This document shows, piece by piece, positions 47,384 to 56,942 of a stretch of DNA of 64,000 bases. Location: positions 124,001 through 188,000 of the forward strand of contig CAVRYJ010000043.1 of assembly GCA_963725425.1 (NCBI GenBank), read 5' to 3'. The notes beneath the pieces were generated by a model. It was not told where the DNA came from. It saw nothing but the letters and a program-made list of their open reading frames with translations, and made no database searches. Every line of letters starts with the position of its first letter. Positions within the stretch are counted from its first letter, which is position 1. A program made the translations under genes and the position numbers. This DNA comes from Clostridium_I sp963725425 (GTDB taxonomy: Bacteria; Bacillota; Clostridia; Clostridiales; Clostridiaceae).

Positions 47384-48511
47384 TTATGCTATTTCATATG
47401 TTGATAAATTAATACTTGCATTTTTATCTCTATCTATTACAGCTCCACAACATTCGCAAACAAATTCTCTTTCAGATAGTGATAATTTAGTCTTTACATG
47501 ACCACATTCACTACATGTTTTTGATGATGGATACCACATGTCAGCTTCTACAAATTCAATACCATATTTTTCAGCTTTATATTTAATCATGGTCTTAAAT
47601 TCAAAGAATCCCTGCTTGGCAACTGCTTTTGATAAATGGCGATTTTTCATCATACCTTTTACATTTAATGTTTCCATAACTATACGAGATGGTTTGGTTC
47701 TCACTATCTCAGTAGTTACTTTGTGCTTGTAATCAGTACGAATATTATCAAGATTTTTGTATAGTCTTCTAATGTTTTTTTCAAGTTTTATAATATTGCT
47801 TGTTTTAACGTAACTCCCTCCTTTTTTATTTAATTGGTATTTTCTAGATACTTTACGTTGCAATCTACGTAATTTCTTTTCTAATTTCTTTACTTTTTTT
47901 GTCTTGTTAATGTTTTTATAAGGGTCTTTAATGTTAGAGCATATAGCTAAATCTTTCAGGCCAAGATCTATCCCAATACTTTCTCCTGTTAGTTCTACTG
48001 GTTCCTGAATTGATTCGACACCTACTGAAATATACCAGTGAACACCGTTAAAACTAACTCTTGGATTACTGTATTTAACATTCGTAGGTATTCTACCGTA
48101 CTCTGATAGTTTCACTTTTCCTAGCTTTTCTAATCGAACATGAGTTTCTGCAAATTTAATTTTTACATTGTCATTATAGAAAGACGGCTTTGATTTCCTT
48201 CGGCTCTTGAATTTTGGCTTATCAGCTAACTTCTTGAAGAACTTCTTATAAGCTTCACAGCCGTCTTTAACAGCTTGTTTCGCTACATTGTTACTTATAG
48301 AGTTTAACCATTGGTGCTGTTCCTCTTTCTTTAATTGAGTTATTTCTTTTCTTAACTCATTATCAGATATAAATTTGCCACCATTTTTATAATTTTCTTC
48401 TTGTCTTGCTAAAGTCCAATTGTAAATAAATCTCGCAGTTCCAGCACATTGAAACAGCTTAGAACTTTGCTTATTGTTCGGTTCTAGCCTAACTTTAATT
48501 GCTGTTAACAT
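47384..48511 (-). CDS. tnpB: TnpB RNA-guided nuclease (IS200/IS605 or IS607 type), no TnpA partner
   Basis: This 375-aa protein has the OrfB N-terminal helix-turn-helix region (AIKVRLEPNNKQSSKLFQCA). The RuvC-like catalytic residues are D in GIDLGLKDLAICS, E in SRIVMETLNVKGMMKNR and D in VIDRDKNASINL. The zinc finger is CSECGHVK and CECCG. All key residues are intact. No Y1 or serine transposase gene is adjacent, so it is an orphan copy that may persist as a homing-type nuclease. It is only ~40% similar by eye to the second TnpB at 62.4-63.5 kb. Confidence 0.92.
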   Translation of the reverse strand: MLTAIKVRLEPNNKQSSKLFQCAGTARFIYNWTLARQEENYKNGGKFISDNELRKEITQLKKEEQHQWLNSISNNVAKQAVKDGCEAYKKFFKKLADKPKFKSRRKSKPSFYNDNVKIKFAETHVRLEKLGKVKLSEYGRIPTNVKYSNPRVSFNGVHWYISVGVESIQEPVELTGESIGIDLGLKDLAICSNIKDPYKNINKTKKVKKLEKKLRRLQRKVSRKYQLNKKGGSYVKTSNIIKLEKNIRRLYKNLDNIRTDYKHKVTTEIVRTKPSRIVMETLNVKGMMKNRHLSKAVAKQGFFEFKTMIKYKAEKYGIEFVEADMWYPSSKTCSECGHVKTKLSLSEREFVCECCGAVIDRDKNASINLSTYEIA

Positions 48512-48718
48512 CTTCTACTAACTCCTTAATAATTTTCTTATTTCATTTACCTTTTTAGTATTAGCTAAAATACCTTCTTTAAGCCCTAAAAAAATGATTA
48601 AGTTGTTCTTTTGAAGTGAAACTTGCATTTACTATAAACAGTGCATAAATATAAGAGTATTATATAAACTTATATAAGCTATTGTTAATTGTTAGTCTCC
48701 TCCCGGGTCAAGCTTATA

Positions 48719-49642
48719 CTATTTCGTTGCTGCCGTTAAACTTGCAATATTTTGCTTAAGCATGTTAATATAGCTTATATTGCCATCATAAGCTATTAGT
48801 TTTATAGTTTTCATGTGATACTTATTAATTATATCTCTATTTTGATTTAGATCATTATTATCGTCGTAAATGAAGCACAATATTTTATTATCATTTTGCT
48901 CATTGCTTATTTTTTGCTCATCATCTGGTGAAATTGCGCCTTGTTCATTTCTGTAGAATTTCAAACTGTTTATGCTCACACTATTTGTCATATAGCTGAA
49001 TTCATCAACATCTGTTACTAAGGTATATTGTTTCATTTTATTTGCTAAATCATTTAAATTGGTTTTATATTTATCAACTTCTTTAATAGAATTTTTAAAG
49101 TTATTTTCGTATGTAAGATTGTTTTTAGGATCCTTTTCCTCAATAGCATTTTTTATGTTTAAAAGCATGATCCCATAATTATCTGCATCCATCCAATAAT
49201 ACGGATTTTTCTTTCCATAATTTGGGTTTATCTTGTTTTGGTAAGTTATAGTTCTAACTCCTCTTGAAACATTGATTATTCCAACTTTACTCTTATCTAC
49301 TCGACTTAAAAAATCATCTGACCAATCTTCAAACCCCGCGCCAGCATAAATAAACAAATTTTGCTTACCAATATTTGAAATACTATCATTAGTATATTTA
49401 AAATCTTTTTCTTCACTCTGATCTTTAAACATGAAATCCACATTATTATTATCTCCTGCTATGTCCTCTACCATTGTATAAAGATATTTATTGGTAACCA
49501 TAATATCAAGTCCAACTCCAACTGAATATATTTCCTTACCACCTTGTGTATTTACGTTAACATTTTTGATATTTTTACATCCCGTTATAAGTATAGCCAC
49601 TATAACTAATACTATGAAAAAAGTTTTTCTCAATTTTTTCAC
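48719..49642 (-). CDS. ZnuA/AdcA-like metal ABC transporter substrate-binding lipoprotein
   Basis: This 307-aa exported lipoprotein has signal peptide KLRKTFFIVLVIVAILI and a lipobox ITGC (Cys ~22). The two-lobe cluster-A-I fold is suggested by EIYSVGVGLDIMVTNKYLYT and YAGAGFEDWSDDFL. The segment normally NPHxWLD reads NPYYWMDADNYGI, so a metal-binding His is replaced by Tyr. A His-rich loop is absent. No permease or ATPase gene is beside it. Metal specificity is therefore doubtful. Confidence 0.75.
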   Translation of the reverse strand: MKKLRKTFFIVLVIVAILITGCKNIKNVNVNTQGGKEIYSVGVGLDIMVTNKYLYTMVEDIAGDNNNVDFMFKDQSEEKDFKYTNDSISNIGKQNLFIYAGAGFEDWSDDFLSRVDKSKVGIINVSRGVRTITYQNKINPNYGKKNPYYWMDADNYGIMLLNIKNAIEEKDPKNNLTYENNFKNSIKEVDKYKTNLNDLANKMKQYTLVTDVDEFSYMTNSVSINSLKFYRNEQGAISPDDEQKISNEQNDNKILCFIYDDNNDLNQNRDIINKYHMKTIKLIAYDGNISYINMLKQNIASLTAATK

Positions 49643-49781
49643 CTCTGAATTTAAAGTTCTCTATATATTATACTTTAATTTCACCCATACATAAACATTT
49701 TTTATTTATTCCTATATTGGTAATTTACTTTATATATAAATATGTTAAAATGTAATAGCATAATATTTTAGGTGGGATGAA

Positions 49782-51026
49782 ATGATGGATATAAATTTAG
49801 ATAAAACTATTAGAGCCATGGCAGTAGCATTAGATTTAGCAGAGATTAGTTCAGTAAAAAATGCAACCATTATTGAAGATATTTCAAATGTAAATTTTTC
49901 AAAACATAATTATCTAAATCATTCAAAGCGTACTACATATATTGCATTAAAACTCGGAGAATATTTTAATCTATCCGAAATTACTATGCAGAAATTGTAC
50001 ATAACAGCGCTATTGCATGATATTGGCGCTGCAAATTTTTTGAAAGAAAGCCATACTTCAAACACTTTTGTTTTAGAACATTGCAAAAAAGGTTCTGAAA
50101 TAATTAAAGATTTCCCTGTTTATAGCAACATTAGCCCTTTAATTCTCTTTCACCATGAAAATTTTGATGGAAGTGGTGCTATGGGTTTAAAAGGTGATGA
50201 AATCCCCCTTGTTAGCCAACTTATAAGACTTTCAGATCTAGTTGAACTACTATATTCTGAAAAAAGTCCTTCCCATGTGCAAAAAAACAGTATAACTGAA
50301 TGGGTAAAATCAAATTGTGATTCCATTTTCTCACAAAAACTAGTGGATGCATTTTTATCTATAGCTGAAACAGATATTTTTTGGTTTGACATTGAAAACA
50401 TATCCTTTATGGATTTTATTTTGGATAACATATCTCCCAAACTAGGCATTTCGCTTAATTTATTTCAATTCGAAAAGATAGCCTATATTCTGGCTAGTAT
50501 AATAGATAACAAAAGTGCTTTTACAGCTAAACATTCCAGAGGTATTGCAGATCTTGCCTATATGGTTTCAAAACATGTAGGTTACTCAGCAGAAAAATGT
50601 CTCCAAATGAAAATTGCTGGTCTTCTTCATGACATTGGAAAACTGGCCATACCAAATTCTATACTAGATAAAAACGGTAGCTTAACGGAAGACGAATTTT
50701 CCATTATTAAATCTCACGTTTATTTCACAAAAGTTATTTTAGATAGAATTGAAGATATAAGAGACATAAGTGATTGGGCATCAAATCACCACGAAAAGTT
50801 GAATGGCACCGGCTATCCACGTAAACTAGATTCATCTAAACTTTCAGAAGAATGTAGAATAATGTGTGTATGCGATATATATCAGGCTCTTACTGAGGAC
50901 AGACCATATAGAAATGGGCTAAACAGTGATAATGCTTTTGCTATTCTTAATGGAATGATTGATGATGGACTTATTTGCAGTGATGCCTTTAATAAATTAA
51001 AAGCAACTTTAGCAGAAAACATTTAG
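49782..51026 (+). CDS. HD-GYP domain protein, putative cyclic-di-GMP phosphodiesterase
   Basis: This 414-aa protein has two tandem HD domains. The N-terminal one is partial in motif (NHSKRTTYIALKLGEYFNLS, YITALLHDIGAANF, LILFHHENFDGSGAM). The C-terminal one is a full HD-GYP: AKHSRGIADLAYMVSK, AGLLHDIGKLAIPNSIL, SNHHEKLNGTGYPRKL, CDIYQALTEDRPYR. HD-GYP enzymes hydrolyse c-di-GMP to pGpG/GMP. No membrane or receiver domain is present. The ATG has AGGTGGG upstream and a terminator follows. Confidence 0.9.
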   Translation: MMDINLDKTIRAMAVALDLAEISSVKNATIIEDISNVNFSKHNYLNHSKRTTYIALKLGEYFNLSEITMQKLYITALLHDIGAANFLKESHTSNTFVLEHCKKGSEIIKDFPVYSNISPLILFHHENFDGSGAMGLKGDEIPLVSQLIRLSDLVELLYSEKSPSHVQKNSITEWVKSNCDSIFSQKLVDAFLSIAETDIFWFDIENISFMDFILDNISPKLGISLNLFQFEKIAYILASIIDNKSAFTAKHSRGIADLAYMVSKHVGYSAEKCLQMKIAGLLHDIGKLAIPNSILDKNGSLTEDEFSIIKSHVYFTKVILDRIEDIRDISDWASNHHEKLNGTGYPRKLDSSKLSEECRIMCVCDIYQALTEDRPYRNGLNSDNAFAILNGMIDDGLICSDAFNKLKATLAENI

Positions 51027-51038
51027 ACTTAGGCATCT

Positions 51039-51068
51039 GAAAAGGCGTTATCATTGCCTTTTCTTTTT
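51039..51068 (+). terminator. Intrinsic terminator after the HD-GYP gene
   Basis: AAAAGGC and GCCTTTT pair around a nine-base loop and are followed by CTTTTTT. Confidence 0.8.
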
Positions 51069-51105
51069 TGACTTTTAGGATAAAATGTTATTGAGGTGAA
51101 TTCTC

Positions 51106-51564
51106 ATGGAATTTATAGTTAAAGATGAAAATATGACATTGGAGCTTGGAAAAAAACTAGGTTTTCTTTTAAATAAGGGTGATATTATATGCCTTAATGG
51201 TGACCTTGGTACTGGTAAAACTCATTTTGCCAAGGGCATTGCAAAGGGACTTCTTATAGATGAATATATAACTAGTCCTACTTTTAACATTGTAAATGAA
51301 TATACTGGTAGATTAAAACTATATCATTTCGATGTTTATAGGGTAAATGATCCTGATGAAATCTATGCCATTGGCTTTGACGAATATATATTTAGTGATG
51401 CTGTGAGTATAATTGAATGGTCAACTTTTATTGAAGAACTTATCCCAGAAGATCATATTTCAATTAATATTGAAAAGCTACCGAGTCTAGACATGAATTA
51501 TAGAAAAATAGTAATAAACCACTTTGGAGATAGATACAATTATGTAGAGGGGATAACACTATGA
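51106..51564 (+). CDS. tsaE: tRNA threonylcarbamoyladenosine biosynthesis ATPase TsaE
   Basis: This 152-aa P-loop ATPase works with TsaB-TsaD in t6A37 formation. Walker A is NGDLGTGKTHFAKGIAKGL. Other family blocks are ITSPTFNIVNEYTG, LYHFDVYRVNDPDE and AVSIIEWSTFIEELIPEDHI. The stop overlaps the next ATG region by four bases (tsaB begins at 51561), indicating an operon tsaE-tsaB-rimI. GAGGTG precedes the start. Confidence 0.96.
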   Translation: MEFIVKDENMTLELGKKLGFLLNKGDIICLNGDLGTGKTHFAKGIAKGLLIDEYITSPTFNIVNEYTGRLKLYHFDVYRVNDPDEIYAIGFDEYIFSDAVSIIEWSTFIEELIPEDHISINIEKLPSLDMNYRKIVINHFGDRYNYVEGITL

Positions 51565-52274
51565 AAATTTTAAGTATAGATACAGCTACACAAGCTGCAT
51601 CTTGTGCAGTTATTGAAGATAATAAACTACTTGGAGAAATTACTTATAATTATAAAAAACAACACTCAGTTATTTTAATGACTATTGTAGATACTTTACT
51701 TAAAAACGTAAATACAAGTATAGATGATATTGATGGTTTTGTAGTTTCAAATGGTCCTGGTTCCTTTACTGGACTTAGAATTGGTATGGCCACAATAAAG
51801 GGTTTAAGCCAAGGCACAAACAAACCTTTTGTGGGTATTTCTTCCTTAGATGCTTTGGCATATAATCTTGCTTATACGGAAGGAATTATATGTCCAATTT
51901 TAAATGCACTTAGAGGTAATGTTTATACGGCTCTTTACATTTTTAATGGTGAAAAACTCGAAAAACTTACTGAATATATGATCATATCCATAGATGAGCT
52001 TTTTGATTTAATCAAAAAACATAATAAACCTGTAACTTTCATAGGTGATGGTATATCTATCTTTAAAGAAAAAATTGAAAACTCCATTCTCAATGTAAAG
52101 TTTGCACCAACTCATTTAAATCTTGCACGTGCTGCTTCTTTAGGGGAGCTTGGACTCAAAAAATTATTAGAAGGTGATTTTGATGATTTGTTCACTAGTG
52201 CACCTAGCTACATGCGAAAATCTCAGGCAGAAAGAGAATATGAAGAAAAGACTGGTAAAGATATAAATGATTGA
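51561..52274 (+). CDS. tsaB: tRNA threonylcarbamoyladenosine biosynthesis protein TsaB
   Basis: This 237-aa ASKHA-fold protein is the non-catalytic partner of TsaD. Diagnostic segments are LSIDTATQAASCAVIED, GFVVSNGPGSFTGLRIGMAT, KGLSQGTNKPFVGISSLDAL and CPILNALRGNVYTALY. The C-terminus ends PSYMRKSQAEREYEEK. It overlaps tsaE and rimI by a few bases each. Confidence 0.96.
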   Translation: MKILSIDTATQAASCAVIEDNKLLGEITYNYKKQHSVILMTIVDTLLKNVNTSIDDIDGFVVSNGPGSFTGLRIGMATIKGLSQGTNKPFVGISSLDALAYNLAYTEGIICPILNALRGNVYTALYIFNGEKLEKLTEYMIISIDELFDLIKKHNKPVTFIGDGISIFKEKIENSILNVKFAPTHLNLARAASLGELGLKKLLEGDFDDLFTSAPSYMRKSQAEREYEEKTGKDIND

Positions 52275-52716
52275 TTTATTAGCTACTCCTTTCAAGGAAG
52301 AATATTTAGATTCAATCCTGTGTATTGAAAATAAAAGTTTTCATGATCCCTGGAGCAAAGATTCCATGGAAAAAGAACTCTATAATAGTTTTGCTAGATA
52401 TGTTGTGATTTTAAAGGATAACCAAGTTATTGGCTACGGCGGCATGTGGCTTATTTTAGATGAGGGTCACATTACAAATATTGCGGTTCATCCAGACTTT
52501 AGAGGTATTGGAGCCGGAAATCTCATAATGGAATCACTTATAAAAACATGTCTTTCAGAAGATATTATAGCCCTAACTCTTGAAGTTAGAGCTTCAAACA
52601 CAGTTGCACAAAATCTCTATTACAAATATGGTTTTATCCTCGAAGGCATTAGAAAAGGCTACTATGCGGACAATAAAGAAGATGGTCTTATCCTTTGGAA
52701 AAGAAAGCTTTCTTAA
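52267..52716 (+). CDS. rimI: Ribosomal protein S18-alanine N-acetyltransferase RimI
   Basis: This is a 149-aa GNAT-fold acetyltransferase. The acetyl-CoA binding motif A is HITNIAVHPDFRGIGAGNLI; motif B is LEVRASNTVAQNLYYKYGF then ILEGIRKGYYADNKEDGLIL. Gene overlap with tsaB is usual in Firmicutes. It ends 38 bases before a perfect terminator palindrome. Confidence 0.94.
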   Translation: MIDLLATPFKEEYLDSILCIENKSFHDPWSKDSMEKELYNSFARYVVILKDNQVIGYGGMWLILDEGHITNIAVHPDFRGIGAGNLIMESLIKTCLSEDIIALTLEVRASNTVAQNLYYKYGFILEGIRKGYYADNKEDGLILWKRKLS

Positions 52717-52753
52717 ATCTGCAAACTACAGGTTAAAAGATAAAACCTTTTTG

Positions 52754-52799
52754 AAATAGTAATGCTTATAGATTTAAAAATCTATAAGCATTACTATTT
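52754..52799. terminator. Bidirectional terminator between rimI and ribU
   Basis: A 46-base perfect inverted repeat (arms AATAGTAATGCTTATAGATT and its complement) has A-rich and T-rich flanks on both strands, placed between convergent genes. Confidence 0.8.
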
Positions 52800-52803
52800 T
52801 ATC

Positions 52804-52848
52804 GACTTTTCTGCTTCAGCAGGAAAATCTTCATTAACTCTTAACTTA
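52804..52848. repeat. Intergenic repeat family, short copy at the 3' end of ribU
   Basis: It contains the hairpin CTTTTCTGCTTCAGCAGGAAAA followed by ATCTTCATTAACTCTTAACTTA. The same parts recur at 58305-58440 and 60525-60690. The ribU stop codon (52841-52843) falls inside the heptamer part (TAACTCT TAACTTA). Confidence 0.65.
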
Positions 52849-53464
52849 TTTTAGTCTCTGCTTTTACATTCTCTGCCTCTTTATGAACGAATGGTGAAAC
52901 CTTCTTATAAACGGCCATAGTAATAACTGAAACAACTATTCCTTTTAGAATGTTGAATGGTAACATTGTCAATACCAGAAAAGAATTAAAACTTGTTATA
53001 TGCGGATTTATTTTTGATCCCATAGCAACTACTGCTGTTTCTGGGAAGTGTAATAATGTTTCATAGAGCGGAAATACTATAGAATAATCTATTATGCATG
53101 TACCAATGGACATTACTATAATTCCAGCTATCAAACCAAAAACGGCATTTGCTTTTGTCTTTTTTCTCCTATATATAATTGCAGCTGTGCAAGCAAGTAA
53201 AGACCCTGCTACAAAATTTGCAAACTCTCCTATAAACGCGGTTCCACCTACAAATAATCCATGTAATATATTTTTTATAAGTTCTATTACAATTCCCGCT
53301 ATTGGTCCAAATATAAAAGCCCCTATAAGTGCTGGTAAATCACTTATATCAAATTTTAAGAATGTAGGAAATATTGGTATTGGTATTTCGATAAACATAA
53401 GTAAAAAACCTATTACGCTTAGCATTGCTGTTTTTGTCATAAAATTGAGTTTTGAATTTTTCAT
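52841..53464 (-). CDS. ribU: Riboflavin ECF transporter S component RibU
   Basis: This 207-aa membrane protein starts at ATG 53464, with GGAGG six bases upstream; longer frames are inside the leader. About six hydrophobic segments are present. The signature region is KFDISDLPALIGAFIFGP and GIVIELIKNILHGLFVGGT. A basic loop, YRRKKTKAN, lies mid-protein. An FMN riboswitch with terminator precedes it, which settles riboflavin as the substrate. The last codons and the stop lie within a copy of the intergenic repeat. Confidence 0.95.
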   Translation of the reverse strand: MKNSKLNFMTKTAMLSVIGFLLMFIEIPIPIFPTFLKFDISDLPALIGAFIFGPIAGIVIELIKNILHGLFVGGTAFIGEFANFVAGSLLACTAAIIYRRKKTKANAVFGLIAGIIVMSIGTCIIDYSIVFPLYETLLHFPETAVVAMGSKINPHITSFNSFLVLTMLPFNILKGIVVSVITMAVYKKVSPFVHKEAENVKAETKIS

Positions 53465-53569
53465 TTTTTTCCTCCAATTTTGACATCTCCAAAGATTTGT
53501 AACATTCATCTATGCTTAGATTCCAGCAGTTTATAAACTTCAACTGTTTCACTTTATTTTACTAAAGAC

Positions 53570-53601
53570 ATCTAAAAAGCCCTAACAAAAAAGTTAGGGC
53601 T
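53570..53601 (-). terminator. Riboswitch-linked intrinsic terminator
   Basis: On the minus strand AGCCCTAAC and GTTAGGGCT pair perfectly around T6 (53578-53601), followed by TTTTTAGA. FMN binding would favour this hairpin and stop ribU transcription. Confidence 0.88.
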
Positions 53602-53631
53602 AATAAACATACTAAACACATATTTATCTTC

Positions 53632-53738
53632 TTTTATCCAGACTATACTGTCGGCCTCGGAGTTTCACCGAATCATACCAAAATTTGGCCCGCGGGCTAT
53701 AACCGCCGGTAGGGATTTACGCCCTGCCCTGAAGATTG
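53632..53738 (-). promoter_or_regulatory. FMN riboswitch (RFN element)
   Basis: Conserved RFN blocks are present in order on the minus strand: CTTCAGGGCAGGGCGTAAAT, CCCTACCGGCGGTTATAGC, CCCGCGGGCC, GATTCGGTGAAACTCCGAGG, CCGACAGTATAGTCTGG. The aptamer is followed by a terminator and by ribU. Confidence 0.97.
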
Positions 53739-53815
53739 TCTTTATTTAATTTAATTTCATTATAGTTAATTTTTAATGTAAAATCAATGGTAATTTCATT
53801 ACTACATAATAATTT

Positions 53816-54514
53816 TTATTTTCTCTTCAAAGCTTTTACAATTTTTTTATCTTCTGCACTTACCCTTGTTGACTCTATGATTTTTTGACACGCTTTATTA
53901 ACCGTCCACTTGTCCGCAGCAGTTATTTTTATAAATTCCTGTACTCTTTCCTTATTTACAAGATAAAGCGCACTTAATAACCATGCTTCTCCCATCTTTA
54001 CATAATAGTGATCAATTGATATGTTTTCAATATCAGCAAGCATTTCTTCTAAATATTTTTGTTCATTAAAATATTCTACATATAATATAAGCCCAAATCT
54101 TACTACCCATGGTTTTTTTGATTTCACACTTTTATTTGCTAATTTATAAAAAACATCAATATTAGCTAATACTAATTTTTTAAGTGATGAAACAAAACAA
54201 TCACAAAGAGACCAATTATTTATTCTATTAATATGTCTGTTTATATACCAAAGCATTTGTCTTGTATCCTCATATTCAGTGTAAGAAGTTATGAATCCTT
54301 CAAGTAATTTGTCCTCGTATACATCACTACTATTAAGCTTATTACGAAGTAGCGCTGTATCCTCTTCTACAGCTAATTTCTTTGCTATTTCCTTTAGAAT
54401 AGGTAGCCTTACGCCATAAGATTTTCCTGTATCTGGTATAATTCTAGAATTAAATTTTTTATATTTTTCATCACTGTTCTCTAGTAATATTTTAGTTAGT
54501 TCTTCATAATTCAT
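53816..54514 (-). CDS. DNA alkylation repair protein (AlkD-like, HEAT repeats)
   Basis: This 232-aa all-helical protein belongs to the AlkC/AlkD family. Segments include MNYEELTKILLENSDEKYKK, IIPDTGKSYGVRLPILKEIA, WYINRHINRINNWSLCDCFV and KKPWVVRFGLILYVEYFNEQ. The active-site-like Trp/Asp pattern of AlkD (W-x-x-x...NNWSLCD) is retained. It may excise 3-methyladenine and 7-methylguanine. It is a single-gene unit between ribU and tex. Confidence 0.88.
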   Translation of the reverse strand: MNYEELTKILLENSDEKYKKFNSRIIPDTGKSYGVRLPILKEIAKKLAVEEDTALLRNKLNSSDVYEDKLLEGFITSYTEYEDTRQMLWYINRHINRINNWSLCDCFVSSLKKLVLANIDVFYKLANKSVKSKKPWVVRFGLILYVEYFNEQKYLEEMLADIENISIDHYYVKMGEAWLLSALYLVNKERVQEFIKITAADKWTVNKACQKIIESTRVSAEDKKIVKALKRK

Positions 54515-54575
54515 AAATTTATTCTCCTTTGCGCAATTGCCAAATCTTAATAAGTTGACATATTTAATGATTTTT

Positions 54576-56732
54576 TTATTTTTTCATTGAAAGTGATATT
54601 CTATTCCTCTTTTCATCTATTTCTAAAACAGAAACTTCGACAATATCACCGACTTTAACAACGTCTAGTGGATGCTTCACAAATTTGTCTGAAAGCTCAC
54701 TTATATGCACTAGTCCATCTTGATGAACTCCAATATCAACAAAAGCTCCAAAGTCTGCAACATTTCTCACAGTTCCTGTAAGTACCATCCCTGGTTTTAG
54801 CTGATTTATATCAACTATACCTGTTTTCAATACTGGTTTTGGCATATCTTCTCTTGGATCTCTTCCTGGCTTTTTAATTTCCTTTATTATATCTGAAAGT
54901 GTTGGTACCCCAACCGATAACTTGTTTGCAATATTTTCTATACCTATAAATTTAACTTTGTTATCAATATCTATAATTGTTCCATTTTTTATATTTTCCT
55001 CTGCATAACCTAATATTTCTAAAAATTCTTTTGTAGCTTTGTATGATTCAGGATGCACTGATGTATTATCAAGAGCTTCTTTGCTTTCCATAACTCTTAA
55101 AAAACCAGCACACTGCTCAAAAGCTTTTGGTCCAAGCCTCTTGACCTTTAAAAGTTCTTTTCTACTACTGAATTTTCCTTTTTCTTCTCTATATTCAACT
55201 ATGTTTTTAGCAATATTTGCATTAACACCTGATATATAAGAAAGTAATGATGGGGTTGCTGTATTTAAATCAACCCCAACATTGTTAACGCAATCCTCAA
55301 CTACTCCACTTAGGGATTCATCCATTTTTTTAGGATTAACATCATGTTGATATTGACCTACTCCTATGGACTTTGGATCTATCTTAACAAACTCTGCAAG
55401 TGGGTCTTGAAGTCTTCGTCCAATGGAAATTGCTCCTCTTAGTGATACATTTATATCAGGATATTCCTTGCTTGCAAGCTCAGAAGCTGAATATACAGAT
55501 GCCCCAGCTTCTGACACTATAACATAATATAGTTCTATCCCTTTTTCCTGTTTAACTTCTTTTATAAGTCTTGCAACTATCTCTTCAGATTCTCGACTTG
55601 CAGTACCATTTCCAAGAGATATCATTCCCACATTATCCTTATACACAAGTTCTTTTAGGACTTTAAGTGAACCTTCAACATCATTTTGAGGGGCTGTTGC
55701 ATATATTGTTGCTGTATCTAAAAGTTTTCCTGTATCGTCAAGTACTGCTATCTTACAACCAGTTCTAAAGCCTGGGTCATAGCCTAGAACAGCTTTACCT
55801 TTGATAGGTGATTGCATCATAAGCGCCTTTAAATTGGCTTTAAATATGCTAATTGCTCCGTCCTCACCAATTTCAGAAAGTTCAGATCTAATTTCCCTCT
55901 CTATTGAAGGATAAATAAGCCTTTTTAATGAATCTTTAACACTTTCCTCTATGAATGCATCTGCATACTGATTACCTTTTAAACATTTTGTTTTTAAATA
56001 GTTGATTATTTTATCATAATCACAAGTTACCTTTACAGATAATATCTTTTCCTTTTCTCCTCTATTTATTGCAAGGATTCTATGTGGAGGAATTTTATTT
56101 ACTGCTTCTTTATAATCATAATACATCTCATAAGGCGTTGGTTCCTCGCTCTTTCCAGATGTTTCAATAATTCCTTCTTTTTTAACATAATGCCTTATCC
56201 ATTTTCTATATTCTGCTTCATCGGAAATCATTTCACTTATTATGTCACTAGCTCCTTGCAGCGCTTCTTCAACCGAATTAACGTTTTTTTCTTCATTCAC
56301 AAATTCTTTAGCTAATAATTCAACGTTTTCACTTAACTGTCCACTGAAAATGGTTTCTGCCAATGGCTTTAATCCCTTTTCCGTAGCAATGATTGCTCTT
56401 GTTCTCTTTTTCTGCTTATATGGTCTATATAAATCTTCAACTTCTGTTAGAATAACTGCTCTATTAATGCTTTCCTTTAGCTGCTCAGTTAATTTACCCT
56501 GTTCTTCAATAGCTTTAATTACAGTTTCTTTTCTATCATCTAAGTTTCTAATATATATAAGCCTTTCATACAGATTTCTAAGCAAAGTGTCATCTAGTCC
56601 GCCAGTTCTTTCTTTTCTATACCTAGCTATAAATGGTACAGTGCTTCCCTCATCAAGCATCTCTACCACACTATTGACTTGTTTCACACTTATTTTTAGC
56701 TCATCAGCTAATCTCTGGTTTATATTTGTCAT
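54576..56732 (-). CDS. tex: Transcription accessory protein Tex (S1 RNA-binding)
   Basis: This is a 718-aa protein of normal length. Domains: N-terminal helical Tex_N (VKQVNSVVEMLDEGSTVPFI, ARYRKERTGGLDDTLLRNLY), YqgF/RNase H-like (VLGYDPGFRTGCKIAVLD), HhH motifs (ANIAKNIVEYREEKGKFSSR) and a C-terminal S1 domain (GMVLTGTVRNVADFGAFVDI, HQDGLVHISELSDKF). It binds RNA and affects transcription elongation. It is an independent gene with its own SD (CAGGAGGAT). Confidence 0.97.
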   Translation of the reverse strand: MTNINQRLADELKISVKQVNSVVEMLDEGSTVPFIARYRKERTGGLDDTLLRNLYERLIYIRNLDDRKETVIKAIEEQGKLTEQLKESINRAVILTEVEDLYRPYKQKKRTRAIIATEKGLKPLAETIFSGQLSENVELLAKEFVNEEKNVNSVEEALQGASDIISEMISDEAEYRKWIRHYVKKEGIIETSGKSEEPTPYEMYYDYKEAVNKIPPHRILAINRGEKEKILSVKVTCDYDKIINYLKTKCLKGNQYADAFIEESVKDSLKRLIYPSIEREIRSELSEIGEDGAISIFKANLKALMMQSPIKGKAVLGYDPGFRTGCKIAVLDDTGKLLDTATIYATAPQNDVEGSLKVLKELVYKDNVGMISLGNGTASRESEEIVARLIKEVKQEKGIELYYVIVSEAGASVYSASELASKEYPDINVSLRGAISIGRRLQDPLAEFVKIDPKSIGVGQYQHDVNPKKMDESLSGVVEDCVNNVGVDLNTATPSLLSYISGVNANIAKNIVEYREEKGKFSSRKELLKVKRLGPKAFEQCAGFLRVMESKEALDNTSVHPESYKATKEFLEILGYAEENIKNGTIIDIDNKVKFIGIENIANKLSVGVPTLSDIIKEIKKPGRDPREDMPKPVLKTGIVDINQLKPGMVLTGTVRNVADFGAFVDIGVHQDGLVHISELSDKFVKHPLDVVKVGDIVEVSVLEIDEKRNRISLSMKK

Positions 56733-56942
56733 TTTAATCCTCCTGATAATTAAATGCCCAACTTAACACATTGAGAAAACGCAACATACTAAATAGAATT
56801 TTTCATCAAAATCATAGATAAAAACCACTTACTAAGACATCACAAATTCTCTGAGCTGCAAAAGTTGAGTTAGATATATGTATATTATATCATTTTTACG
56901 CATAGTATGATTAGAGAAATAATAAACCGTTAGGAGTTTATC

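Noticed and set aside
47384..48511. Lone TnpB considered as a compact CRISPR Cas12 effector
   Set aside because: Length, zinc finger and N-terminus are those of TnpB; no CRISPR repeats nearby.
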